A program made the translations under genes and the position numbers. From Paenalkalicoccus suaedae (lineage in GTDB: Bacteria > Bacillota > Bacilli > Bacillales > Salisediminibacteriaceae): DNA of 64,000 bases. Where the stretch lies: positions 620,001-684,000 of the forward strand of contig NZ_CP041372.2 of assembly GCF_006965545.2 (NCBI RefSeq), read 5' to 3'. Under the pieces are notes generated by a model. It ran no database searches. It was not told where the DNA came from and saw only the letters and a program-made list of their open reading frames with translations. Below, in pieces: positions 15,512 through 23,562 of the stretch; the first letter of the stretch is position 1; every line of letters begins with the position of its first letter.

Positions 15512-16480
15512 ATGAAGGTAGGCGTATTTACCGTTCTTTTTGCACAAAAAGAATTTGAAGACATGCTTGACTACGTAAAAGAAGCAGGCGTTACAGCAGT
15601 AGAAATCGGCACAGGCGGATATCCTGGTGACGCACACTGTAAAGTAGATGAGCTATTAGAGAGCGAAGAGCTACGTAAGGAGTATATGGAGAAAGTGACA
15701 TCACGCGGTCTTACTATCAGCGCATTTAGCTGTCACGGAAATCCAATCACTCCAGACGAAGAGTTTGCGAAGCACTCTCACGAAAGTCTTGTGAAAACAA
15801 TTAAGCTTGCAGGTTTAATGAATGTACCAGTTGTTAACACGTTCTCAGGTACAGCAGGGGATCACGAAGGCGCGAAGCACCCTAACTGGCCAGTATCTCC
15901 GTGGCCAAATGAATATAGCGATATGTTGAAGTGGCAGTGGGAAGAGAAGCTGATTCCTTATTGGAAGGAAATTGCAAAGCTAGCTGACGAGAACGGTGTG
16001 AAGATCGGTCTCGAGCTACACGGCGGATTCCTTGTGCATACACCGCACACAATGCTTAAGCTACGTGAAGCGACTGGCGACGCAATTGGCGCCAACCTTG
16101 ACCCAAGTCACCTCTGGTGGCAAGGAATCGATCCAGTAGCAGCGATTAAAATTTTAGGGAAAGCTGGTGCGATCCATCACTTCCACGCGAAGGATACGTA
16201 TATTGATCAAGACAACGTCAACATGCACGGTCTTTTAGATATGCAACCATATGGCGATGTCCAAACTCGCGCATGGAGCTTCCGTTCAGTAGGCTGTGGA
16301 CACAGCATGCAGGAATGGTCCGACATGATCAGCGCGCTTCGCACATTCGGCTACGACTACGTCGTGAGCATTGAGCACGAAGATCCAATCATGTCGATCG
16401 AAGAAGGCTTCCAACGAGCAGTCGACAATTTAAACTCCATCATCATCCGCGAAAAACCAGCGGAAATGTGGTGGGTATAA
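15512..16480 (+). CDS. Sugar phosphate isomerase/epimerase family TIM-barrel protein
   Basis: This 322-residue protein has the AP-endonuclease-type TIM barrel (IolE/xylose isomerase-like). The metal ligands expected for the family are visible: glutamate in IGLELHGGFL, aspartate and histidine in NLDPSHLWW, histidine in HHFHAKDTYID and glutamate in SIEHEDPIM. Members epimerise or isomerise sugars, or cleave 3-keto glycosides. Being last in a thuA-Gfo-Gfo operon, it probably processes a keto sugar. AGGAGG lies 9 nt before ATG 15512. A structured RNA begins 4 nt after the stop codon. Confidence 0.88.
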   Translation: MKVGVFTVLFAQKEFEDMLDYVKEAGVTAVEIGTGGYPGDAHCKVDELLESEELRKEYMEKVTSRGLTISAFSCHGNPITPDEEFAKHSHESLVKTIKLAGLMNVPVVNTFSGTAGDHEGAKHPNWPVSPWPNEYSDMLKWQWEEKLIPYWKEIAKLADENGVKIGLELHGGFLVHTPHTMLKLREATGDAIGANLDPSHLWWQGIDPVAAIKILGKAGAIHHFHAKDTYIDQDNVNMHGLLDMQPYGDVQTRAWSFRSVGCGHSMQEWSDMISALRTFGYDYVVSIEHEDPIMSIEEGFQRAVDNLNSIIIREKPAEMWWV

Positions 16481-16483
16481 GAA

Positions 16484-16748
16484 GACCGCGAATTCTGCGG
16501 TTGCAGAAAAAATATCCTCCCGTCGCGAACTCTGCGACGGGAGGTAGGTAGCCTTGCAGTTAGAAAGAAGTGAGTGGTATACTCGCTTCTTTCAGGCTAC
16601 CTGTTATACTAGACCGCGAACTCTGCGGTTGCAGAAAGCAGCACCGTTTTTCGCGAAATTTTGCGAAAAACGGAAGACAGCCTTGCATTTAGGAAGAAGT
16701 GAGTGATATTCTCGCTTCTTCCAGGCTGTCTAGGGCTGCTTTTTTTTT
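16484..16748 (+). ncRNA. Tandemly duplicated three-hairpin structured RNA
   Basis: Copy 1 (16484-16602) and copy 2 (16612-16731) share one layout. H1 is ACCGC-loop-GCGGT with loop GAAYTCT (16485-16501 and 16613-16629). H2 is a perfect 11-bp stem: CCTCCCGTCGC with its complement (16516-16544), and CCGTTTTTCGC with its complement (16644-16673). H3 is a 9-bp outer stem (AGGTAGCCT or AGACAGCCT), an 8-nt bulge TGCAKTTA, and a 12-13-bp inner stem (16546-16602, 16675-16731). H2 arms differ almost completely yet both stay paired, and H3 also shows compensatory changes. GGGCTGCT and a T-run follow copy 2. I do not recognise the family. Confidence 0.7.
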
Positions 16749-16866
16749 GTTTTTTAAAAGGGCTTAGGTGAAGTGAACCAACTTCCGTGCTGTTACGAGC
16801 CCGTTCCGCGTTGGTTTTAGCAACTTACATCTTACTTACTCTAAATTATGAGACACTTCTTTTTAC
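16749..16866. other. Spacer between structured RNA and array D
   Basis: I see no coding signal here. CCAAC at 16778 and GTTGG at about 16812 could pair across a 30-nt loop before TTTT, which is weak evidence for a second terminator. Confidence 0.25.
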
Positions 16867-17272
16867 GATCAATAGGAGAGCAGTTGCGGTCAATAGCAGA
16901 GGATAGTCGATCAATAACGAGCCGTTAGCGGTCAACAAGGAAAGTCGTGATCAATAGGAGAGCAGCTGTGGTCAATAGTAGAGGGGAGTCGATCAATAAA
17001 GAGCCGTTAGCGGTCAACAAGGGAAGTCGCGATCAATAGGAGAGCAGCTGTGGTCAATAGTAAAGGGTAGTCGATCAATAACGAGCCGTTAGCGGTCAAC
17101 AAGGGAAGTCGTGATCAATAAGAGAGCAACCGTGATCAATAGCAGAAGGTAATCGATCAATAACGAGCCTTTAACGGTCAACAAGGGAAGTCGTGATCAA
17201 TAAGAGGGAAACCGCGACCAATAGCGGAGGGTTACCGGTCAACAACAACCACCTACCGATCAACAAGAAACC
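16867..17272. repeat. Intergenic box array D (20 boxes, 82-nt higher-order repeat)
   Basis: Twenty boxes of form GRTCAAYA (one is GACCAATA) start at 16867, 16888, 16909, 16930, then repeat after 82 nt from 16949, 17031, 17113 and 17195. Within a unit the spacings are 21, 21, 21 and 19 nt; the last unit has three 21-nt spacings. The box types alternate GATCAATA/GGTCAATA/GATCAATA/GGTCAACA. As 82 is not a multiple of three, the order is not preserved in any reading frame, so this is not coding. The array fills the gap between convergent operons. Confidence 0.85.
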
Positions 17273-17313
17273 CGCACACTTATCCCCTCCATCATCTCAA
17301 TTCATCACTATAC

Positions 17314-17340
17314 AAAAAGCCTCCCGCAACGCGAGAGGCT
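17314..17340 (-). terminator. Terminator of the fru operon
   Basis: On the minus strand AGCCTCTCGC and GCGGGAGGCT form a 10-bp stem with a GTT loop, then TTTTG, 18 nt after the fruA stop. Confidence 0.88.
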
Positions 17341-17357
17341 CAACATGTTACTACTTA

Positions 17358-19223
17358 TTAAGCTTGAGGTACTGGCTTTTTCCAGAAGCCAAGCATCACA
17401 GCTGTGACTGCTGAACCGATTAAAATCGCAGCAACATAAAGCGGCCAATTTTCTACCGCAAAATAGATAACAAACGCACCGCCGTGTGGAGCTGGAGTTG
17501 AGGCACCGAATAGCATAGAAAGTCCACCAGCAATAGCTGAACCAACGATCGCAGAAGGAATTACGCGACCTGGATCTGCCGCTGCGAATGGAATTGCACC
17601 CTCTGTAATGAAGGAAGCACCAAGCACGTAGTTTGTCGTACCAGAGCTACGCTCATCCTTCGTAAACTTATTCTTAAAGAATGTTGTTGCAAGTGCGATA
17701 CCAAGTGGAGGTGTCATACCAGCTGCCATGATCGCCGCCATTGGAGCATAGTTGCCTGCTTCGATCATTGCAATACCAAATGCATAAGCAGCCTTGTTAA
17801 CTGGGCCACCCATATCTACTGCCATCATACTACCAACGACAACACCTAAAAGAACAATATTACCTGTGCCAAGTCCACTTAACCAGCTAACAAGACCAGC
17901 TTGAATGCCTGCTAATGGCTCAACTAAGAAGTACATAATAAACCCAGTTAAGAAAATACCGAACAACGGTAAGATTAAGATTGTTTTTATTCCATCTAAC
18001 TGCTTCGGTAAGAAATTAAACGCTCGCCTTACTCCAACGACTAAATAACCAGCGAGGAAACCAGCGATAATACCGCCTAAGAATCCAGCTTCAGCAGTCG
18101 AAGCCATCAAACCACCGACCATACCGGCCGCAAAACCAGGACGATCCGCAATGCTGTATGCAATAAAACCAGCAAGTACAGGAATTAAGAAGAAGAACGC
18201 ATTCGCGCCACCAATAGTCGAGAGGATCTCTCCAAACCACGTAATTTCGCCTTCAACTGGATCTTCAAACAAGAAGGAGAGGGCAATTAGAATACCTCCA
18301 CCAACAACGAACGGAAGCATGTTAGATACACCGCTCATTAAGTGCTTATAAACACCCTTACGCTCGCCGCCACCGCCGCTTGACGATGCTTCGCCAGATG
18401 ACTTATACACAGGAGCGTCTCCTGCTGCTGCTTTCTTTAACAGCTCTTCTGGCTTACGTACACCAGCCGTTACAGGTACGTTCAATAGCTTTTTACCTGC
18501 AAAGCGTTCCATTTCAACCTTTGTATCAGCAGCGACGATAATCGCATCCGCGCGCTCGATTTCTTCTGCTGTGAGGCGATTTCGCACGCCGTCAGAGCCG
18601 TTTGTTTCGACTTTAATATCATAGCCCATTTGCTTCGCTGTATCCTTCAAGCGATCCGCTGCCATGTATGTGTGCGCGATCCCTGTAGGACAGCCCGTTA
18701 CCGCGAGGAAATAGGGACGGCTGTCTGATGCCACAACCTCTTCCTCTGATTCTGTCGCGTCAAGCTTCGCTTTTTCAGCTGCATCTACTGCACGAAGAAT
18801 TTCTTCTTCAGAAGTAGCATCTAATAACGTTTGACGGAAATCTTCATCCATTAAAATCGTCGATAGGCGAGAGAGTGCCTGCAAATGTGTTTCGTTTGCA
18901 CCTTCACTTGCTGCGATCATAAAGAACAGGTGACTTGGCTGGCCATCAAGCGCCTCATAGTCAATACCTTCTTTAGAGCGACCAAATACGATAGCTGGCT
19001 CTTTTACTGCCTTCGTTTTTGCGTGAGGAATCGCGACGCTTTCCCCAATACCAGTAGAGCTTTGCTCTTCACGAGCTTGGATCGCGTCAATAAATTCACG
19101 ACGGTCGTTCAGGTTACCAGCGTTATCAAGCTTCGTTGCAAGCTCTTCAATAACAGCTTGCTTCGATGTTGCCTGCAGATCAAGAATGATCGTTTGTTGC
19201 TTTAAAAGTTCTGTGATTTTCAT
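17358..19223 (-). CDS. fruA: Fructose-specific PTS permease, IIABC
   Basis: This 621-residue membrane permease imports fructose and phosphorylates it to fructose-1-phosphate. Domains in order: IIA (about 1-145, phosphohistidine in ESVAIPHAKTKAV), IIB (about 172-270, phosphocysteine in AVTGCPTGIAHTYMAA), a serine/glycine-rich linker (SSGEASSSGGGGERKG), and IIC with about eight to ten membrane segments starting near residue 300 (HLMSGVSNMLPFVVGGG). The protein begins 3 nt after the fruK stop codon and is the last gene of fruR-fruK-fruA. The product would be used by FruK. Confidence 0.96.
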   Translation of the reverse strand: MKITELLKQQTIILDLQATSKQAVIEELATKLDNAGNLNDRREFIDAIQAREEQSSTGIGESVAIPHAKTKAVKEPAIVFGRSKEGIDYEALDGQPSHLFFMIAASEGANETHLQALSRLSTILMDEDFRQTLLDATSEEEILRAVDAAEKAKLDATESEEEVVASDSRPYFLAVTGCPTGIAHTYMAADRLKDTAKQMGYDIKVETNGSDGVRNRLTAEEIERADAIIVAADTKVEMERFAGKKLLNVPVTAGVRKPEELLKKAAAGDAPVYKSSGEASSSGGGGERKGVYKHLMSGVSNMLPFVVGGGILIALSFLFEDPVEGEITWFGEILSTIGGANAFFFLIPVLAGFIAYSIADRPGFAAGMVGGLMASTAEAGFLGGIIAGFLAGYLVVGVRRAFNFLPKQLDGIKTILILPLFGIFLTGFIMYFLVEPLAGIQAGLVSWLSGLGTGNIVLLGVVVGSMMAVDMGGPVNKAAYAFGIAMIEAGNYAPMAAIMAAGMTPPLGIALATTFFKNKFTKDERSSGTTNYVLGASFITEGAIPFAAADPGRVIPSAIVGSAIAGGLSMLFGASTPAPHGGAFVIYFAVENWPLYVAAILIGSAVTAVMLGFWKKPVPQA

Positions 19224-19226
19224 CGT

Positions 19227-20138
19227 TTACCCTTCCTTCCTTGAAGTGGTTATAGTAGGGAGAAGTGCTGACACTTCGTCCTTTGTTGCTAACTCTGTGC
19301 TAAATGCGGTTGCGCTACCAAATGCGATACAGTGGCGTAAAATCTCTTCTGGAGTTGCATCCTGTGCGGTTGCATAAATAAATCCTGCAACCATGGAATC
19401 TCCAGCGCCGACCGTGTTGATCACGTTACCTTTCGGAGCTTCGGCGATATACGTCGCATCCTTCGTGACGAGCATTGCCCCATCTCCTCCGAGAGAAACA
19501 AGAACATGCTCTGCGCCATCTTGTACAGCGCGCTTCGCTAATGCCTCCATCTCTTCCTGTGTCGATGTTTCCACCTCATACAGTGCCTCAAGCTCTGCTT
19601 TATTTGGCTTAATGAGCGTTGGCTTCGCTTCAAGTGCGTGTAACAAGGGCTCTCCACTCGTATCAATAATGACTCTGGCACCTTTTTCTTTCACCTTCAT
19701 CGCAAGCGTTTTGTAGTACGACTTAGGAAGGCTGTGTGGAAGGCTACCACATAGGACAACCGTATCTTCCGCTGTAATGTGTGTGAAGGCTTCTTCAAAT
19801 GCTGCAACATCCTGTTCCGTTAAAACAGGTGATTGACCGTTAATTTCTGTCTCATCTCCGGTTTTAAGCTTCACGTTAATTCGCGTTGCACCGTCTGTCG
19901 TAATAAACTTTGTATCAAGATGGGCTAATTTTTCTTCAATAAAACGCCCGGTAAATCCAGCAACAAAGCCAAGTAGCGTTGTTTGTGTATTAAATCGGTC
20001 GAGGACGGTAGAGACGTTGATGCCTTTACCTCCGGGGACCATGTCCTGTGCGTCCGTGCGATTCGTCTTGCCGATCTCGAAGCTTGAGACATGCATGATG
20101 TAATCGACGGAAGGATTAAGTGTTACTGTGTAAATCAT
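19227..20138 (-). CDS. fruK: 1-phosphofructokinase
   Basis: This 303-residue PfkB-family kinase converts fructose-1-phosphate to fructose-1,6-bisphosphate with ATP. It has MIYTVTLNPSVDYIMHV at the start, the substrate motif PGGKGINVSTVLDRF (about 36-50), VVLCGSLPHSLP and the catalytic/anion-hole motif NTVGAGDSMVAGFIY (about 243-257, base Asp in GAGD). The start codon overlaps the fruR stop (ATGA), so translation is coupled. It is the middle gene of the fructose operon. Confidence 0.96.
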   Translation of the reverse strand: MIYTVTLNPSVDYIMHVSSFEIGKTNRTDAQDMVPGGKGINVSTVLDRFNTQTTLLGFVAGFTGRFIEEKLAHLDTKFITTDGATRINVKLKTGDETEINGQSPVLTEQDVAAFEEAFTHITAEDTVVLCGSLPHSLPKSYYKTLAMKVKEKGARVIIDTSGEPLLHALEAKPTLIKPNKAELEALYEVETSTQEEMEALAKRAVQDGAEHVLVSLGGDGAMLVTKDATYIAEAPKGNVINTVGAGDSMVAGFIYATAQDATPEEILRHCIAFGSATAFSTELATKDEVSALLPTITTSRKEG

Positions 20139-20890
20139 TGCTTCACCGCCTCTACTCTTGTGTATTCAGATAGTTCCTCTAGATAGTCATCGTCACCGTA
20201 ATCAATCGTAATGAGCGAGGCTTCGTTTAAATCCGCGATCTTTGTAAAGGACGTTTGCCTAAACTTCGATGGGTCAGAAACCATATACGCGAGATTAGAC
20301 TGCGCAATGGCAGCTGCTTTAATGCTTGCTTCCTCTGGATCTGGTGTCGAGTAACCAAAGCTTACGTCAATCCCGTTTGTCCCAATAAACGCTAGGTCAA
20401 ATCGATACTGTTTGATTGACTCGGCTGCCGCTTTGCCAACGAAAGCGCGTGTACCTGTTTTGACATAGCCTGCTAACACGTAAACCTTGAGGTTTTGCAG
20501 GAGTGCTGCCTCTATAATATTCAGTCCGTTTGTGACTACTGTGACATTCTTTGCTGTAATGTGCGGGAGAATCGCTTCTGTCGTAGAGCCTGCGTCCACA
20601 TAAATACAATCATTATTCTCCACTAAGGAAGCGGCATGCTTGCCAATCGCATCCTTCTCTGTGGTGTGCTGCGTTTTTTTCTCTAAAAGGGAAGGTTCTT
20701 CGCTTTTACGAGAAAGAAACGAGGCACCACCATGGATGCGTTTGAGTTTATGATCGTCCTCTAATATGGAAAGGTCTCGACGTATCGTCGATTCGGAAGC
20801 ACCAGTAGCTTCGACTAATTCATGTAGTTTGGCAATCTTTTGCTGTTTTAACAAAGCTAAGATGCGTTCGTGGCGTTCTAGTGTCAGCAT
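20135..20890 (-). CDS. fruR: DeoR family regulator of fructose operon
   Basis: This 251-residue repressor has an N-terminal DeoR helix-turn-helix (ERHERILALLKQQKIAKL, then ASESTIRRDLSILEDDHKL) and the DeoRC sensor domain with DAGSTTEAILPHI and DLAFIGTNGIDVSFGYST. In Gram-positive fru operons FruR responds to fructose phosphates. It is the first gene of fruR-fruK-fruA, followed by coupled fruK. Direct repeats upstream are probably its operators. The minus-strand start at 20890 follows AAAGAGG. Confidence 0.93.
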   Translation of the reverse strand: MLTLERHERILALLKQQKIAKLHELVEATGASESTIRRDLSILEDDHKLKRIHGGASFLSRKSEEPSLLEKKTQHTTEKDAIGKHAASLVENNDCIYVDAGSTTEAILPHITAKNVTVVTNGLNIIEAALLQNLKVYVLAGYVKTGTRAFVGKAAAESIKQYRFDLAFIGTNGIDVSFGYSTPDPEEASIKAAAIAQSNLAYMVSDPSKFRQTSFTKIADLNEASLITIDYGDDDYLEELSEYTRVEAVKQ

Positions 20891-20946
20891 ACGTTTTCAC
20901 CTCTTTGTAAGCGGTTAACTTCTTGTGACCTTATCTTACGACAGAA

Positions 20947-20987
20947 CTCAATCAAAATCAATCATAAATGATCAAAAACAATCAATA
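20947..20987 (-). promoter_or_regulatory. Putative FruR operator repeats
   Basis: On the minus strand, TTGATTG, TTTGATCA, TGATTGA and TTTGATTGA recur about every 10-11 nt within 40 nt, 60 nt before fruR. Heptad-like TTTGATTG repeats are usual for DeoR-family operators. Confidence 0.55.
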
Positions 20988-21039
20988 AAATTAAAAATCA
21001 CTCAAAAGTGAGGAGGAATTGGATATTTATGAATGTGGA

Positions 21040-21305
21040 GCCAAGAGAAGGATGGTGAAGTGCCACTCCGTATAGAGCTGGCTCTTCGAGCTAGAGTGAT
21101 GAAGTGCCAACTAGTTTCGTGCATTTGCAGCTCTCCGAGCTGTCAGCCCTCCGGACACTCTACGACATCCAAGGGGTCGGCCTTGGAGCTTCCTCGTCGG
21201 CAAAGGTCGCCTCCTGTGGGATCTCCAAAACCTCCTACTCCCATGGATTGTCTTCGAATGCCCTCCGGGTCTGCCAGCTCTATGAGCTTTAGTTCGATTG
21301 CTATT
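21040..21305. repeat. GC-rich structured intergenic element X1
   Basis: This stretch is far more GC-rich than the flanks and has several hairpins: CAGCTC-TCC-GAGCTG near 21126-21140, CCAAGG-loop-CCTTGG near 21168-21185, AGCTC-TAT-GAGCT near 21279-21291, and a direct repeat TGAAGTGCCA at both ends of the left part. Its central part (CCTCGTCGGC, GGGATCTCC, AAAACCTCCTAC) resembles, from memory, an intergenic element common in Bacillus genomes. The reverse complement shares AGGAGGTTTT, GAGA-N-CC and CGAGG in the same order with element X2. A 91-codon open frame here is not convincing as a gene. Confidence 0.5.
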
Positions 21306-21483
21306 TAAAAAGAAGAGTAGTTCTTTTAGATTTAGTTCTGATTCAGTTGTAGTGTTTTTGTGATGGTCATAGTTATTGATAAAGGTGAGTTGGATCGATA
21401 CAATAAAAAGTATGAATAGTTAATATGTGGAATAGCGGTTGTGTGGTTTCAACTAAGGAATGATGATTAGGGAGGGGATGAAT

Positions 21484-21954
21484 ATGAGAGAGGGTCTGAT
21501 GGTGTTTGTAGTCTGCACGGTACTTTTACTTATAGGTTGTCAGCAAAACGGTGAAGAGACATCTTCTCAAGCTGAACCGCAGGCGGACTGGCCACAATAC
21601 AGTTTAGAGGAAATGATTGAGGAGGCAGAACTTATTGCACTTGTTCATGTTAATAGTGTTGAAACGGAAGTGTCTGGAGAAGATGATTTACTCCGACAAG
21701 TAGCTGAACTAGAAATAAGCGAAGCAATTGAAGGTGAACCTCAAGGTGGCAAAATCAATCTGAACCAATCTACCAATTTCGTTGAGGAAAACGAGGACTA
21801 CCTGATGTTTTTACAACAAAGAGATGGATATTATTACGAAGTGACAAATAATGCGATTTTAGTTAAAGAAGGAGACAACTATATTAGCACGGTGGTTGGA
21901 TCCGATGGAGAGTTTACGAAAGAAGAATTAACGGAAATGATTACTACGAACTAA
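21484..21954 (+). CDS. Putative lipoprotein of unknown function
   Basis: This 156-residue protein has a signal peptide with lipobox LLIGC (cysteine about 19), so it should be anchored to the outer face of the membrane. An acidic, glutamine-rich linker follows, then a domain starting about residue 38 (YSLEEMIEEAELIALVHVNS) with ELEISEAIEGEPQGGKINL and DYLMFLQQRDGYYY. The spacing of beta strands recalls small domains found in Bacillus surface proteins, but I do not recognise a family. I choose ATG 21484, 6 nt after GGGAGGGG; ATGs at 21460 and 21478 have poor spacing. A terminator follows. It lies between elements X1 and X2. Confidence 0.8.
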   Translation: MREGLMVFVVCTVLLLIGCQQNGEETSSQAEPQADWPQYSLEEMIEEAELIALVHVNSVETEVSGEDDLLRQVAELEISEAIEGEPQGGKINLNQSTNFVEENEDYLMFLQQRDGYYYEVTNNAILVKEGDNYISTVVGSDGEFTKEELTEMITTN

Positions 21955-21963
21955 TCGAGTAAA

Positions 21964-21998
21964 AATGAACTTCCATTGAAGGAGGTTCATTTTTTTAT
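21964..21998 (+). terminator. Terminator of the lipoprotein gene
   Basis: AATGAACTTCC pairs with GGAGGTTCATT (one G-T) and is followed by a run of T. Confidence 0.85.
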
Positions 21999-22114
21999 TA
22001 TGTACAGAATAAATAAACAGATATAACTGCTACTTACTAATAGTCTTTCAAAAGAAAGCTAGGCAACGCACTGACACCTAGTAGAAATCACTAAAAGGGA
22101 ATTGATTAATTATG

Positions 22115-22280
22115 AAAGCTCCGTTACCCTTCGGTCCTCCGAAGCGTCTGGCGGCGACTCGGGCAGGAGGTTTTAGCGTTTCCGAGAATCCTTTCAAACG
22201 GCCGCTGGCCGGGTGAAATAGTCGAGGTAGCCCTGCCGAACGCGTCCGTCAGAAAGCGTAGGAGGACCGTAGGTACGGCT
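22115..22280 (+). repeat. GC-rich structured intergenic element X2
   Basis: Outer arms CCGTTACC/GGTACGG and GGTCCTCC/GGAGGACC, then CTGGCGG/CCGTCAG and GCAGG/CCTGC, form nested stems closing about 160 nt, with a hairpin CGGCC-GCT-GGCCG in the centre. The element ends about 105 nt before galK. It appears to be a relative of X1 in the opposite orientation. It may be a mobile or REP-like element, or an RNA that folds in the gal transcript leader. No open frame is persuasive. Confidence 0.5.
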
Positions 22281-22389
22281 ATTAAACTATAATTTAAATA
22301 ACATTAATTAAATTAATAAATAAAGATTCACTTTTCCTCACCTGTGCTTTATACTCGAACTACAAGCAACTTTAGAGGAGGGTTTTATG

Positions 22390-23544
22390 ATGAAAAAGAA
22401 AGTAGTCAATGGATTTAAAGAAGTGTTCCAAGGTGCCAAAGAGCCCCGCGTATTTTTCTCCCCAGGACGGGTGAATTTGATCGGGGAACATACCGATTAT
22501 AATGGTGGGTACGTATTCCCTTGTGCGTTAACGGTTGGTACGTATGTGGCAGTTGCGCCGCGCGACGATAATGAGTTGCGTTTGTACTCAGGCAACTTTG
22601 AGGAGAAGGGCACGATCTCGCTTGATTTAACGGATCTCTCGTACCGAGAAGAGCACGATTGGGCGAACTACGTGAAGGGAGTCATCGTCAAGTATGCCGA
22701 GCTTGGACATACAGCAACCACAGGCTTTGACGCATACTTTTACGGCAACATTCCAAACGGAGCAGGACTCTCGTCTTCGGCGTCGATTGAGCTTGCAACT
22801 GCGATTGCCTGGGATAGCTTACATAGCTTCGGCTTAGACAGAATCCCAATGGTCCAGCTTTGTCAGCGCGCGGAGAATGAGTATATTGGTGTTAACTGTG
22901 GGATCATGGATCAGTTTGCAATCGGGATGGGCAAGGATCAACAGGCGATTTTGCTCGACTGCGATACGCTTGATTACTCCTATGCGCCAGTGGAGCTTGG
23001 TGACTACAAGCTCGTGATCGCAAACACAAATAAACGACGCGGGCTTGCTGATTCTAAGTATAATGAGAGACGAGGAGAGTGCGAGCAGGCAGCAAGCATA
23101 TTGGGTGTCGATCATTTGTGCGAGCTTACTCCCGCTGACTTTGAGGAGAAAAAATCGTTGATTGAAGACGCTACTGTGCAAAAGCGCGCCAAGCATGCGA
23201 TTTACGAAAATGCACGCACGGTGAAAGCACAAAAAGCATTAGAGGAAGGCGACATCGCCGAATTTGGAGAGTTAATGAACGCATCGCACATCTCGCTTCG
23301 TGACGACTACGAAGTAACTGGGCAGCATCTCGATGCGCTCGTCCAGGCGGCGTGGGATCAGCCAGAAGTGATTGGCTCCAGAATGACAGGAGCAGGCTTT
23401 GGTGGCTGTACAGTAAGCCTTGTTAAGAAAAGCGGTATTGATGACACGTTAACCCGAATTTCTAAACACTACGAACAAGCAGTTGGCATGAAGCCAGACT
23501 TTTATATCGTTGGCATTGGAGATGGCACAAAAGAGCTCGTTTAA
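22390..23544 (+). CDS. galK: Galactokinase
   Basis: This 384-residue GHMP kinase phosphorylates alpha-D-galactose to galactose-1-phosphate with ATP. It carries the galactokinase signature GRVNLIGEHTDYNGGYVFP (about 24-42), the ATP loop PNGAGLSSSASIELATA (about 119-135), the catalytic-region GVNCGIMDQFAIGMG and the C-terminal MTGAGFGGCTVSLV. GAGGAGGG lies 7 nt before ATG 22390 and 4 nt before the adjoining ATG 22387; either may be used. It is the first gene of galK-galE-galT-ROK. Confidence 0.96.
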   Translation: MKKKVVNGFKEVFQGAKEPRVFFSPGRVNLIGEHTDYNGGYVFPCALTVGTYVAVAPRDDNELRLYSGNFEEKGTISLDLTDLSYREEHDWANYVKGVIVKYAELGHTATTGFDAYFYGNIPNGAGLSSSASIELATAIAWDSLHSFGLDRIPMVQLCQRAENEYIGVNCGIMDQFAIGMGKDQQAILLDCDTLDYSYAPVELGDYKLVIANTNKRRGLADSKYNERRGECEQAASILGVDHLCELTPADFEEKKSLIEDATVQKRAKHAIYENARTVKAQKALEEGDIAEFGELMNASHISLRDDYEVTGQHLDALVQAAWDQPEVIGSRMTGAGFGGCTVSLVKKSGIDDTLTRISKHYEQAVGMKPDFYIVGIGDGTKELV

Positions 23545-23562
23545 TCTAAAGGAGGCGTTACT

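Noticed and set aside
16484-16748. Bacillaceae-1 RNA motif
   Set aside because: That motif has terminal loops RUCCU; the loops here are GAAYTCT and GAAATTTT.
16867-17272. CRISPR array
   Set aside because: There is no constant repeat of 24-37 nt with unique spacers; boxes are 8 nt, spacing is 21 nt and spacers are themselves related. No cas genes are present.
17193-17414. 73-codon open frame
   Set aside because: It spans array D, the fru terminator and the end of fruA; there is no Shine-Dalgarno site.
21033-21308. 91-codon open frame
   Set aside because: It coincides with structured element X1; the composition is that of the hairpins, and no ribosome site precedes it.
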